Source of the DNA: Roseibium sp. Sym1
GTDB taxonomy: Bacteria > Pseudomonadota > Alphaproteobacteria > Rhizobiales > Stappiaceae
DNA length: 64,000 bases
Assembly: GCF_027359675.1 (NCBI RefSeq)
Contig: NZ_CP114786.1
Location: forward strand, 3,508,501-3,572,500
Reading direction: 5' to 3'
Within the stretch, counting starts at the first letter, position 1; each line of letters opens with the position of its first letter. Under the pieces are notes generated by a model. The model was not told the DNA's origin and did not search any database. It saw only the letters and a list, made by a program, of their open reading frames with translations. The position numbers were made by a program, and so were the translations under genes. This document shows, piece after piece, positions 18,902-27,040 of the stretch.

Positions 18902-19504
18902 ATGGCCAGTTCCCGTCAAACCCGGATCATTCTTGAAGTTCTCGAGGGCCTGCCGTCGATTGCGTTCATCCTGACTTGGCGGCAGTCGGGGGATCTGGAA
19001 CTCGCCGGATGGATCGGCTGCGGCCTTGCGTTTGCCGTTCTTGCCGTTTTCCGGATCCTGAAGGGACGCATGCATCCGGTGCTGCTCGGCGTCAATTGCC
19101 ACATGCTTGTTGTCACGCCGCTGATTGTCGGCATGTTCCGGTTCGGCGACAGGAGCATTGCCGAACTGCTGGTGCCCTATTCCCATGGCGCCGTGCTGTT
19201 GACGGTGACGCTTGTCGGTGTGGCGCTGACGCTGTTTACGCCTGCCGGCTTTGCCGGTGTCCCGGAACTCGCGGCACGGCTTCGGACGCGCCTCTCGCTG
19301 TCGATGATCTGCGTGTCCGCTGCGGGGGCGGCCTGGGCGCTGGCGGTGCCGGGCAGGGCGCTTCTGCCGGTCGTGGCGACACTCACTGTGCTGATTATCG
19401 GCCGGCGCTTGCTGCTGGCCCGCTGGCTGGACGACACAGCCGCAGCAGTCCTGCTTGCGCCAGGCGTATCCGGCGCGCCCCAACACGTGGAACTGTCCGC
19501 CTGA
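18902..19504 (+). CDS. Polytopic membrane protein, hypothetical
   Basis: A 200-residue protein with about six hydrophobic segments: LPSIAFILTW, LAGWIGCGLAFAVLAVF, PVLLGVNCHMLVVTPLIVGMF, AVLLTVTLVGVALTLF, LSLSMICVSAAGAAWALAV and LLPVVATLTVLIIG. No conserved charged motif identifies a transporter. It lies between the aminotransferase terminator and a DUF992 gene. The start is the first ATG; the binding site is weak. Function unknown. Confidence 0.65.
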   Translation: MASSRQTRIILEVLEGLPSIAFILTWRQSGDLELAGWIGCGLAFAVLAVFRILKGRMHPVLLGVNCHMLVVTPLIVGMFRFGDRSIAELLVPYSHGAVLLTVTLVGVALTLFTPAGFAGVPELAARLRTRLSLSMICVSAAGAAWALAVPGRALLPVVATLTVLIIGRRLLLARWLDDTAAAVLLAPGVSGAPQHVELSA

Positions 19505-19605
19505 AAGCGCCGTTGCCGTGATTTTGACGTGATGACGGACCATATCAAGGCAAGGTGGAACGCGCCGACGGTTCGCCTTGCCTTTCAGACCGGGAGTTTC
19601 CTGAC

Positions 19606-20085
19606 ATGCGATTTCTGAAACCAGTCCTTGCCGCTTTCCTCTTCACCACAGCGGCGCCGGTACTTGCCTCGGATGAGAGCCCGACGGTCGAGATCGGTAC
19701 GCTCAAATGCCTTGTGGAAGGCGAGCACAGCTTCATCGTCGGGTCTTCGGCGACCCTCGGATGCAGCTTTGACCCGGCCGACGGCGGCGCCGTGGAATAT
19801 TACCGCGGCAAGGTGCGCGATTACGGTCTGGATATCGGCAAGACCGACAGCGGCACGCTGGTCTGGGGCGTCCTGGCGCCGTCCGCCAACCGCAAGCCGG
19901 GCCTGCTTGCCGGGACCTATGGCGGCCTGACCGCCGGAGCCAGCGTCGGTGCCGGGATCAAGGCGAACGCACTGATCGGCGGGTTCGACCGCTCCATCGC
20001 GCTGAATCCGTTCAGCCTGGAAAGCCAGACCGGCACCAATCTGACCCTCGGGGTGAGCAAGCTGACCCTGGAGCGGATCAACTAG
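19606..20085 (+). CDS. DUF992 family exported protein
   Basis: A 159-residue protein with a signal peptide (MRFLKPVLAAFLFTTAAPVLA). The mature part has the DUF992 features: the cysteine pair in LKCLVEG and TLGCSFDP, then GKVRDYGLDIG, LVWGVLAPSA and a Gly/Ala-rich GTYGGLTAGASVGAGIKANALIGG. The family is widespread in Hyphomicrobiales and has no assigned function; the sequence suggests a small periplasmic beta-rich protein with one disulfide. ATG 19606 follows GGGAG. Confidence 0.85.
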   Translation: MRFLKPVLAAFLFTTAAPVLASDESPTVEIGTLKCLVEGEHSFIVGSSATLGCSFDPADGGAVEYYRGKVRDYGLDIGKTDSGTLVWGVLAPSANRKPGLLAGTYGGLTAGASVGAGIKANALIGGFDRSIALNPFSLESQTGTNLTLGVSKLTLERIN

Positions 20086-20158
20086 GGACCGATCCAGCTG
20101 CCTTCCGGTGAACCTGCCCCGGGACGGGCATGGCGGCAACCGGCCTGATGCCGAATTC

Positions 20159-21592
20159 TCAGGTTGGCCATTGGTGAGACCACGGACGGACACGCTCGAG
20201 GGCCGCGGCGGCGCGCAGCACTCCGATGTCATCCAGATGCCGGCCGATGATCTGCAAGCCGACCGGCAGGCCTTCGGCCGTGAAACCCGCGGGTACGGAG
20301 ACGGCGGGTTGGCCGGTCAGGTTGGCGAGGGGGGAAAACGGGGTCCAGGCCGTTGCCGGGACCTGGGTGCCCGCAATTGCCGCCGGTCCGTCGACATCCA
20401 GCCCAAACGCGCCGACCGCGACACTCGGGGTCAGCAGGAAGTTTCTGGTTGCCATGAAGCGCCACATCGCGTTCGCGATGCGCTTGCGTTCAAGAATGGC
20501 CGAGGTGAACTCGTCCGCGGTCCACTCCCTTTCGAGAAGGTCGCGGAGCGGAGATCCAAACCTGTGGTCTGACTGACGGGCCATGTCGGTCAGACCCTTG
20601 CGGTCGGTATCGAGTGCGACCAGCGCTTCGAAGGCCGGCTGGGTATCGCCGGTCCCGGGCGATGCGAGGTCCAGTTGGCAGTCGAGGGCATCAGCCAGAT
20701 CCCGCGCCGCCCTTTCGGCCATGGCGGCCACCTCGGGATCGACCTTTGCGAACCCGAGGTCAGGTGTGAAGGCCAGCCGGGCCTCCGGCAGATGCGGGGA
20801 CGACAAGTCCGACCAGTCGATATCCTCCAGGGGGACGGAGTGACGGTCCTTGCAAGAAGGGCCGCACAGAGCCGTCATGGCGAGGGCGGCATCCGCGATG
20901 GTGCGGGTCAGCGGTCCGATATGCTCAAGCGCTTCCCAGCCCGACGCTCCGGGCATTGTTTCGTCGCGGCATCCCGGATAGAGCGGCAGGCGCCCCCAGG
21001 AGGGTTTGAAGCCGACGGTCCCCGTCAGGGCCGCCGGGATGCGGACGGAGCCGCCGCCGTCGCTTCCCAGGGCGAGGGGCACCATCCCGCTGGCGACAGC
21101 CACGGCCGACCCCGCACTCGAACCGCCGGGTGTCTTCCCGGGGTTCCAGGGGTTGCGGGTCGTGGGAAAAACCGGATTGTGTCCGACCGCGCCGTAGCCG
21201 AATTCGGAAGTGTTGGTCTTGCCGATGATGACCGCGCCTGCCTGCCGCAGGCGTTCCACGACAACATCGTCCTCGTCCGGGATGTGCTCCGCGTATAGCG
21301 GCGAGCCGAAGGTCGTTGGCAGTCCCCGGGTTGCGATCAGGTCCTTGACCGCCACCGGGACACCAGCCAGGAGACCGGCCGGGTCTCCGGCCGCCAGGCG
21401 ATCGTCCACGGCGTCGGCCTGTTCCAGGGCCGCTTCGGGATCCAGGGCGCAGAAGGCGTTCAGGGACGCATCAAGGGTTTCGATCCTGGCAAGTGCGTCC
21501 CGGGTTGCCTGGCGCGCGGACAGGGTTCCGGCTCTCACGCGTGCCGCGATCTGCGCGGCGCCGGGTGAGCGCTCCTGTTCCGACAGCCCCAC
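20159..21592 (-). CDS. Amidase (amidase-signature family)
   Basis: A 477-residue hydrolase, last gene of the transporter operon. The Ser-cisSer-Lys triad is complete: K83 in VAVKDL, S158/S159 in GGSSAGS and the nucleophile S182 in GSDGGGSVR. It probably starts at the GTG at 21592, five bases beyond the end of the upstream gene, because no ATG lies near. It would release ammonia and a carboxylate from an amide, possibly the substrate carried by the ABC system or a product of it. GatA is less likely as there is no gatB/gatC and the C-terminal half differs. The exact substrate is unknown. Confidence 0.82.
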   Translation of the reverse strand: MGLSEQERSPGAAQIAARVRAGTLSARQATRDALARIETLDASLNAFCALDPEAALEQADAVDDRLAAGDPAGLLAGVPVAVKDLIATRGLPTTFGSPLYAEHIPDEDDVVVERLRQAGAVIIGKTNTSEFGYGAVGHNPVFPTTRNPWNPGKTPGGSSAGSAVAVASGMVPLALGSDGGGSVRIPAALTGTVGFKPSWGRLPLYPGCRDETMPGASGWEALEHIGPLTRTIADAALAMTALCGPSCKDRHSVPLEDIDWSDLSSPHLPEARLAFTPDLGFAKVDPEVAAMAERAARDLADALDCQLDLASPGTGDTQPAFEALVALDTDRKGLTDMARQSDHRFGSPLRDLLEREWTADEFTSAILERKRIANAMWRFMATRNFLLTPSVAVGAFGLDVDGPAAIAGTQVPATAWTPFSPLANLTGQPAVSVPAGFTAEGLPVGLQIIGRHLDDIGVLRAAAALERVRPWSHQWPT

Positions 21593-21596
21593 CGGC

Positions 21597-22106
21597 TCAC
21601 CCGCGCACTTTTTCAGGATGACTGCCCCGGATAATGCCCGTGTCCTCTGCGCCCATGGGAACGAAGTCCTCGAACATGTCCGCCCCTTCGATCGCCGCGG
21701 CGCCGGCCCGGGCAACCGCAAGGTCCTGCGTTCCGGTTCCCGAACCCGAGGCGACGGCGCCCAGCACGTAGCCGTCGACGCGGATCGGAAGGCCGCCGAT
21801 CAGGTTCGTCCACTTGTTCTCCTGCGCGAGCGTCACCTGCAGTTCGACATCCGCGTGGGCGCCGCCCGTGGGCTCGTTCGACAGGGCGGCGGTGACCGCC
21901 TTGTTTTTGGTGGAGATCTCGGACAAGGCCTTGGACCCGTCCATGCGCCCGAAGGCCAGCAGGTTGCCGCCGGTGTCGACCACCGAGATGCACATCGGCT
22001 GCCCGATCCGCTCCGCCTCTCGAATGGCGGCCTCGAGGACGGCGAGGCCTCCCGCGAGGGTCAGCGTCCTGGCGTCCTTCACAAGGGGAGATGGCGCGCT
22101 ACTCAT
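21597..22106 (-). CDS. GlcG/HbpS family protein
   Basis: A 169-residue protein whose start overlaps the end of the upstream permease gene by eight bases, showing translational coupling. The GlcG/HbpS (DUF336) pattern is clear: EAAIREAERIGQPMCISVVDTGGNLLAF, then RMDGSKALSEISTKNKAVTA, GGLPIRVDGYVLGAVASGSGTGTQD and the closing helix ARAGAAAI. Members bind haem or small ligands or accompany catabolic enzymes; a catabolic accessory role is favoured here by position between a transporter and an amidase. Confidence 0.85.
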   Translation of the reverse strand: MSSAPSPLVKDARTLTLAGGLAVLEAAIREAERIGQPMCISVVDTGGNLLAFGRMDGSKALSEISTKNKAVTAALSNEPTGGAHADVELQVTLAQENKWTNLIGGLPIRVDGYVLGAVASGSGTGTQDLAVARAGAAAIEGADMFEDFVPMGAEDTGIIRGSHPEKVRG

Positions 22107-22947
22107 CCGCGTTGCTCCCGGTGTCGTCCCTGTCGCGAAGCAACGGGGCAAATCTCTGGACCGCGACGAGCGCGATGAAGGAGACGATGATCAGGACACC
22201 GGAAATGGCGGCGATCCTGGGGTCGAGTTCCTGTTCGAGCATGGCGTACATGCGAAGCGGCAAGACCGATGTCCCCGGCGGTGCCAGAAACAGCGTCATG
22301 GACACGTTGTCGAGCGATTGCACGAAAATCAGAAAGGCACCGGCGAGCACACCGGGAACCAGCAATGGCAGGACGATGCGCCGGAAGGTCGCGAACCGCG
22401 ACGCCCCCAGGAGCATCGAGGCTTCCTCCAGGCCCGGATCGAGGCGTCCCGCGATCCCGGCGGTGGTGCGGAACATCAGTGGTCCGAACACGACAAGATG
22501 GCTGACCACGACCAGAAGCACAGACGGCCGGAACCCCAGGAGCGAGGCGGTGATCAGCAGGGCGATGCCGAAGACGAGGCTCGGCAGCACCAGGGGAGCA
22601 AGCAGGAAGGGCTCGAGGCCGTTTGCGAGCCGGGTGCGGATCCGGACCATCCCGTAACTCGCGGGAACCGTGACCAGCGCAGACAGCGACACCGCCAGCA
22701 GGGCGATTTTCGTCGAATTCCAGGCTGCGACGTGGATTCGTTCGGACAGGACCGGGTCGATCAGTCTTTCGTACCACTGCAAGGACAGTCCCGGGGGCGG
22801 AAATTGCAGTGTCTTTCCGGAGGTGAAGGACAGCAGGATCGCGACGACCACGGGGGCGATCAGGAAAATCAGGCACAGGCCGCCTCCGCCGACGACGAAA
22901 GCGCCGTAGGAGAGCGAGGAGGTTCTCAGGTTCCGGGATTCAGACAT
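22099..22947 (-). CDS. ABC transporter permease (PotC-like)
   Basis: A 282-residue inner-membrane subunit with six predicted spans. The EAA loop that contacts the ATPase is LDPGLEEASMLLGASRFATFRRIVLPLLVPG, quoted here in parts as EEASMLLGAS and FRRIVLPLL. Similarity is to the polyamine/iron/thiamine-type permeases. The start overlaps the end of the preceding permease gene by eight bases. It pairs with the next permease to form the channel. Confidence 0.9.
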   Translation of the reverse strand: MSESRNLRTSSLSYGAFVVGGGGLCLIFLIAPVVVAILLSFTSGKTLQFPPPGLSLQWYERLIDPVLSERIHVAAWNSTKIALLAVSLSALVTVPASYGMVRIRTRLANGLEPFLLAPLVLPSLVFGIALLITASLLGFRPSVLLVVVSHLVVFGPLMFRTTAGIAGRLDPGLEEASMLLGASRFATFRRIVLPLLVPGVLAGAFLIFVQSLDNVSMTLFLAPPGTSVLPLRMYAMLEQELDPRIAAISGVLIIVSFIALVAVQRFAPLLRDRDDTGSNADE

Positions 22948-23782
22948 GTCCAACAAGCCTCGGATGGCGCGCCAGCATGGCAAGGGCGAGCATGACGCTT
23001 CCGGTTGAGATGACGAGAATGAGCGAAATGGCCGCCGCGCTGGGCCAGTCGAACAGGGTGCTGACTTCGCGATAGACGAACTGCGGCAGATAGATTTGCC
23101 TTGCACCGCCGATTGACGTCTGGGTCACGAAATTTGTCGTGGCGCTGGCAAAGCACAGGATCCAGCCCGCGATATAGCCGGGCAGGGACAGCGGCAGGAG
23201 CACCGTTGCGAGGATCCGCCAGGGACCGGCCCCGGCGACCTGGGCTGCTTCCACGAGGCGCGGATCAACGCGCGAGAGGACCGCGATCAAAGGCAGGACC
23301 AGAAGCGGCAGTTCGATCTGCGTCTGCGCGAGAATGAGGCCGGCTTCGGTGAACATGAACGTGGTTGGCGCCTCGGTGATGCCAAGGGCGTTGGTCATCG
23401 CGACCAAGGGGCCTTCACGGCCGAGCAACACGATCCAGGCGAATGTCCGGACCACATTGCTGGTCAGCAGCGGCAGCAAGGTCAGGAAGATCACGGTCTG
23501 GCGGACCAGCGGGCTGCCGTGCCAGTAGACAAGAGCGATCGGCGTTCCCGCGATTGTCACGCCTACCGTGACCAGCACCGCCAGCTTGATGGTGTCGAGC
23601 ACGACCCTGACATTGAAGGAATCGGAAAAGAAAACGATGTAGTTGCCGAAGAGGCCAGGGGCCTCTCCGGCAGTCAGACTGTAGGCGGTCAGCACTCCGA
23701 ACGGCACGATGAAGACGCCAAAGGACAGCAGCAACATCGGTATCAGGAACGGCAGACCGCCTGTCTTGAGCGACTGGATCAT
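22940..23782 (-). CDS. ABC transporter permease (PotB-like)
   Basis: A 280-residue inner-membrane subunit. Six hydrophobic segments and the EAA loop (RLVEAAQVAGAGPWRILATVLLPL, shown in parts: VEAAQVAGAG, ILATVLLPLS) are visible. Its ATG shares the four bases ATGA (23779-23782) with the stop of the binding-protein gene, so the two are translationally coupled. It belongs to the spermidine/putrescine permease group. Confidence 0.9.
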   Translation of the reverse strand: MIQSLKTGGLPFLIPMLLLSFGVFIVPFGVLTAYSLTAGEAPGLFGNYIVFFSDSFNVRVVLDTIKLAVLVTVGVTIAGTPIALVYWHGSPLVRQTVIFLTLLPLLTSNVVRTFAWIVLLGREGPLVAMTNALGITEAPTTFMFTEAGLILAQTQIELPLLVLPLIAVLSRVDPRLVEAAQVAGAGPWRILATVLLPLSLPGYIAGWILCFASATTNFVTQTSIGGARQIYLPQFVYREVSTLFDWPSAAAISLILVISTGSVMLALAMLARHPRLVGHV

Positions 23783-24828
23783 TGTTTCACGGCGCGATCG
23801 TATGCCTTGGTCCACTCATCCCGGTTCTTGGCGACCGAAACCCAGTCGAGATAGACGAAGGATCCGACCTTGTCCTTGGTGACGAAGCGCTTGATGCTGT
23901 CGGTGAGCTCGACATCGCTGTTGGTCGGGAACAGTTCGACGGGAGGCGCCGTCAGTTCACTCTGCGCCTGGGCGGAGATCGCCGCGTCCATATAGGCATA
24001 GACCGCGTCCGGATCCGCATTGCCCTTGGTCATGTGGATCACCACAGGCACGGCCGGCATGCCGGTTTCCGGCGCCACGAACTCTGCGTTGACACCAAGC
24101 GACTGCAGCTTGGCGACGTTGTTGGTGCAGGCCATGAAGACACCGATCTCGTTCTGCTGGAACATGGTCATCTGGTGTGTCGTCGTGTCGACAAACGGAC
24201 CCAGGTGATCCTTCTTTTCCTTGATGAGTTCGAAGACCGCGTCCATGTCGAGGGGACCGTCACCGAATATCCGCGCGATCTCGCTGAAAGCCATGATCTC
24301 GGTGTTGGACAGGCCTCCCAGCGAGACAAGGCCCTTGTAGGCCGGATCCTCGAAGAGAACCTTGTAGCCGGAGGGGGCGGGAACCAGATCCGGATTGTAG
24401 CCGATGCCGCAGAATTCCACGGTGACGACCGGGCCGTATTCGGTCTGGAACATCGGGTCCAGCTTGTCCCAGTTCTTCAGCTTCGACGGATCGATCTTCA
24501 TGATCAGGTCGTTGTCGATTGCGACAGCCGTGTCACCCGGAGACAGGAGAAGCGCGTCGTAAGGGGGCGGTGCGCCGGCCTTTTTCGCCGCAAGCGTGTT
24601 GCCGATCTGGAGCGTGGTCAGGGCGGGCGCGATCGTCAGATCGATCTCCTGCTCGGCCAGGATGGGCTTGATGACCTTGCGGTATGCGTCTTCCCAGTTG
24701 TTCGGGAAGTTTGCGACGACGATCGACCCCTCGGCCATCGCCTGTCCGGCAAACAGTGTCAGCGCGAGAGCTCCGGCTGCAAGTTTGCCGAGATGCCGGC
24801 GTTTGTTATTGAGGACAGACATGCGCAT
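23779..24828 (-). CDS. ABC transporter substrate-binding protein (PotD/AfuA-like)
   Basis: A 349-residue periplasmic protein with a signal peptide ending in QAMA. AAGGAGA stands just before the ATG at 24828; a second ATG six bases on is possible. The mature protein starts GSIVVANFPNNWEDAYRKVIKP and shows VVTVEFCGIGYNPD and AVPVVIHMTKGNADPDAVYAYMD, as in the family that binds polyamines, iron or small organic cations. The ligand cannot be read from the sequence. It is separated from the ATPase gene by only six bases. Confidence 0.88.
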   Translation of the reverse strand: MRMSVLNNKRRHLGKLAAGALALTLFAGQAMAEGSIVVANFPNNWEDAYRKVIKPILAEQEIDLTIAPALTTLQIGNTLAAKKAGAPPPYDALLLSPGDTAVAIDNDLIMKIDPSKLKNWDKLDPMFQTEYGPVVTVEFCGIGYNPDLVPAPSGYKVLFEDPAYKGLVSLGGLSNTEIMAFSEIARIFGDGPLDMDAVFELIKEKKDHLGPFVDTTTHQMTMFQQNEIGVFMACTNNVAKLQSLGVNAEFVAPETGMPAVPVVIHMTKGNADPDAVYAYMDAAISAQAQSELTAPPVELFPTNSDVELTDSIKRFVTKDKVGSFVYLDWVSVAKNRDEWTKAYDRAVKQ

Positions 24829-24834
24829 TCTCCT

Positions 24835-25986
24835 TCAGGTTTTCGGTTGGAAACCGGCCGGAAAGTCTTGATGCTTCTCGGGAGCCGGAAAGACATGTAG
24901 CTTCTGGACGTCGAACGTGACGAAGACCGAAGCCGAGGCAGGGCCGGTGACCTTCGATGTGTCACGGGCTTCGACAACCTTGATTTCCGTGCCGTCTTGC
25001 AGGGCAAGGTTGTGAATGACGTTGGGGCCATGCGGGATGCTCATCAGCAGCACCGCCTTCAGGCTGTTTTCCGCTGCTGTTGAAGACAGGGTCGCCCCTT
25101 CGGGCCGGGCGGTTGCCACCACGTCGGAGCCAGAGACCATGGACAGGGGGCGCGAGAGTTGCAGCGTTTCACCCGTCGAAAGCGTCAGGACGGCGTTTTC
25201 ATGCGGACGCGACGCCACTTTGGCCTTGAGAAAGCTGGCGTGGCCCATGAAGCCGTTCACGAAAAGGCTTGACGGGTCGTCATAGACCTCCGACGGCGAG
25301 CCGATCTGTTCGACGTTCCCCTTGTTCATGAGAACGATCTGGCTGGCGAGCGACTGGGCCTCTTCCTGGTCGTGGGTCACGATCAGCGTGGTGATGCCGA
25401 GGGTCCGCTGCAGCCGGACAAGCTCCATCTGCAAGTCCATCCGGAGCGCCCGGTCCAGGGCCGCGAAGGGTTCGTCCAGGAGCAGGAGGGCGGGGTCCAC
25501 AGCGATCGCCCGGGCAACGGCGACCCTTTGTTGCTGGCCTCCCGAAAGTTCGCGAGGCAGGCGTCGTTCAAAGCCCTCCAGCTGGACAGTCGACAGGAGC
25601 TCGGCGACACGGCTTCGTCTGCGGGCCTTTGACCAGCCATGACAGGTCAGCGGATAGGCAATGTTTTCGGCAACGGTCAGGTGGGGAAACAGGGCATAGT
25701 TCTGAAACACCATGCCGATGCCGCGCGCGCGGCCGGAAAGCGGTGCCAGGTCCTTGCCGGCCAGGCTGATGACACCTGGCTTGACCGGTAAAAGACCGGC
25801 GATTGCCCTGAGAACAGTGGTCTTGCCACATCCACTCGGCCCAAGGAGAGCCGTCACTTCCCCGGCTGCCACCTCGAAGCTTACATCCTCCACGGCAGCG
25901 GTGTTGCCGTAGTAGTGGGTCAGTCCCCGGACCGCGAGGGCGTTTGTTCCGTTTTGCACGTACAGCCTGTTTGATGAATGGTACAT
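24835..25986 (-). CDS. ABC transporter ATP-binding protein (PotA-like)
   Basis: A 383-residue ATPase, first gene of the operon. Walker A is GPSGCGKTT (49-57), the Q-loop VFQNYALFPH, the signature LSGGQQQRV, Walker B LLLLDEPFAALD and the switch TLIVTHD. A C-terminal TOBE-type regulatory domain follows (VVATARPEGATL and onward). I start it at ATG 25986 because the longer frame runs through AT-rich promoter DNA. The operon continues with binding protein, two permeases, GlcG-like protein and amidase. Confidence 0.92.
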   Translation of the reverse strand: MYHSSNRLYVQNGTNALAVRGLTHYYGNTAAVEDVSFEVAAGEVTALLGPSGCGKTTVLRAIAGLLPVKPGVISLAGKDLAPLSGRARGIGMVFQNYALFPHLTVAENIAYPLTCHGWSKARRRSRVAELLSTVQLEGFERRLPRELSGGQQQRVAVARAIAVDPALLLLDEPFAALDRALRMDLQMELVRLQRTLGITTLIVTHDQEEAQSLASQIVLMNKGNVEQIGSPSEVYDDPSSLFVNGFMGHASFLKAKVASRPHENAVLTLSTGETLQLSRPLSMVSGSDVVATARPEGATLSSTAAENSLKAVLLMSIPHGPNVIHNLALQDGTEIKVVEARDTSKVTGPASASVFVTFDVQKLHVFPAPEKHQDFPAGFQPKT

Positions 25987-26082
25987 GGCGATTGATTCGC
26001 AATCTGCGTGCCAATATTTTTTCTTTGAGGAGTTTTTCTCATAACCTGTTGGACAAGAACGATTTATTCTGGTAATTTTGAA

Positions 26083-26170
26083 CTCGAAAAAAGTTTCGAG
26101 ACTTTTATCGACAAACTTGTCGAGATGAAATGCGCATAATTTTCGACACGTTGCCCTATTTATGAGCAGG
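26083..26170. promoter_or_regulatory. Shared regulatory block, copy A (upstream of the ABC operon and the GntR gene)
   Basis: The dyad CTCGAAA-AAAG-TTTCGAG (26083-26100) is followed by TCGACAAACTTGTCGA (26109-26124), AAATGCGCA, TTGCCCT (26151-26157) and GCAGG. The same ordered blocks recur at 28703-28777 upstream of the M24 hydrolase gene. This is the divergent region between the operon and the FCD-type regulator, the expected place for that regulator's operator. Confidence 0.6.
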
Positions 26171-26220
26171 AAAGTTTGCGCTATCTGTGCACTCAATTTT
26201 TGAGAATCGGAGATCTGACG

Positions 26221-26973
26221 ATGGCCAAGCGAACCCGCGCTGCCAGCAAGTTGAAAGCCCGTAACACGCCGGCAGCAGGCGGTCGCGCCGATGATGCCGA
26301 AGAGGTGGTCGTCCGGATCTGCAACACGCTGGCAACCGCGATCAGCGGGGGAGCGTTGAAGCCCGGGTCAAAGATCCTGGATGATGTCGTGGCCGATCAT
26401 TTCGGTGTCAGCCGGACAGTCGTCCGCGGAGCGCTCGACATCCTCCAGCGTGACAGGCTTGTGGAACGCAAACGGAACCGGGGGGCCTTTGTCGCCGAGC
26501 CGTCCGTGACGGAAGCCAGACAGCTTTTCGAAGCACGCTATGCGCTGGAGCGCGACATTCTCGCGCTCGTCGTCGAACGTGCGGATGCCGAGGGCCTCGA
26601 TCGCCTGGAGCAGCTGAACGAGGAGGAAGCGCACCTTCCGGACAATACGGATGGCGGAGAAGCAAGATTTGGTCAGGCGCCGCAGTTTCACATAGAGCTC
26701 GCGAAACTTGGAAAAAACGATGTCCTGACCGAGATGCTGGGCAAGGTGTTGGCACGCGTAGCTCTGGTCAACGAGCTTTACAAGGTCCAGCCGCGCGACA
26801 ATTGCGGCGATCACCGGAACATTCTGACGGCCATCAGAAACCGCGACCTGGAAAACGCTCAAAGACTGATGGAAGAACATCTTGCGGATCTTGAAGGACG
26901 CGTGCGCCTGACCCCCAACCACGGAGACCTGGACAGCTTCGTCAATGTGCTCAAGTCCTACTCGGCGAGCTGA
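26221..26973 (+). CDS. GntR family regulator, FCD (FadR) type
   Basis: A 250-residue repressor-type protein. The winged helix lies at about 28-95 (VVRICNTLATAISGGALKPGSKI, then VADHFGVSRTVVRGALDIL and LVERKRNRGAFVAEPS). The helical FCD domain follows, with possible metal or ligand residues in FHIELAKLGKN and the His of DHRNILTAIRNRD. Read divergently from the ABC operon, with an inverted-repeat region between, it is the likely local regulator responding to the transported compound or its product. ATG 26221 is used; an upstream start at 26176 is less likely. Confidence 0.88.
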   Translation: MAKRTRAASKLKARNTPAAGGRADDAEEVVVRICNTLATAISGGALKPGSKILDDVVADHFGVSRTVVRGALDILQRDRLVERKRNRGAFVAEPSVTEARQLFEARYALERDILALVVERADAEGLDRLEQLNEEEAHLPDNTDGGEARFGQAPQFHIELAKLGKNDVLTEMLGKVLARVALVNELYKVQPRDNCGDHRNILTAIRNRDLENAQRLMEEHLADLEGRVRLTPNHGDLDSFVNVLKSYSAS

Positions 26974-27040
26974 CCGGCGGCTGCCGGCACCCGCATGAAA
27001 CCAGGCGGGCGCAAGCTGTGCGGGACGGCATGCAAGGGGT

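Noticed and set aside
20159..21592. GatA subunit of the tRNA amidotransferase
   Set aside because: No gatB or gatC beside it, it is coupled to a transporter operon, and its C-terminal half does not look like GatA.
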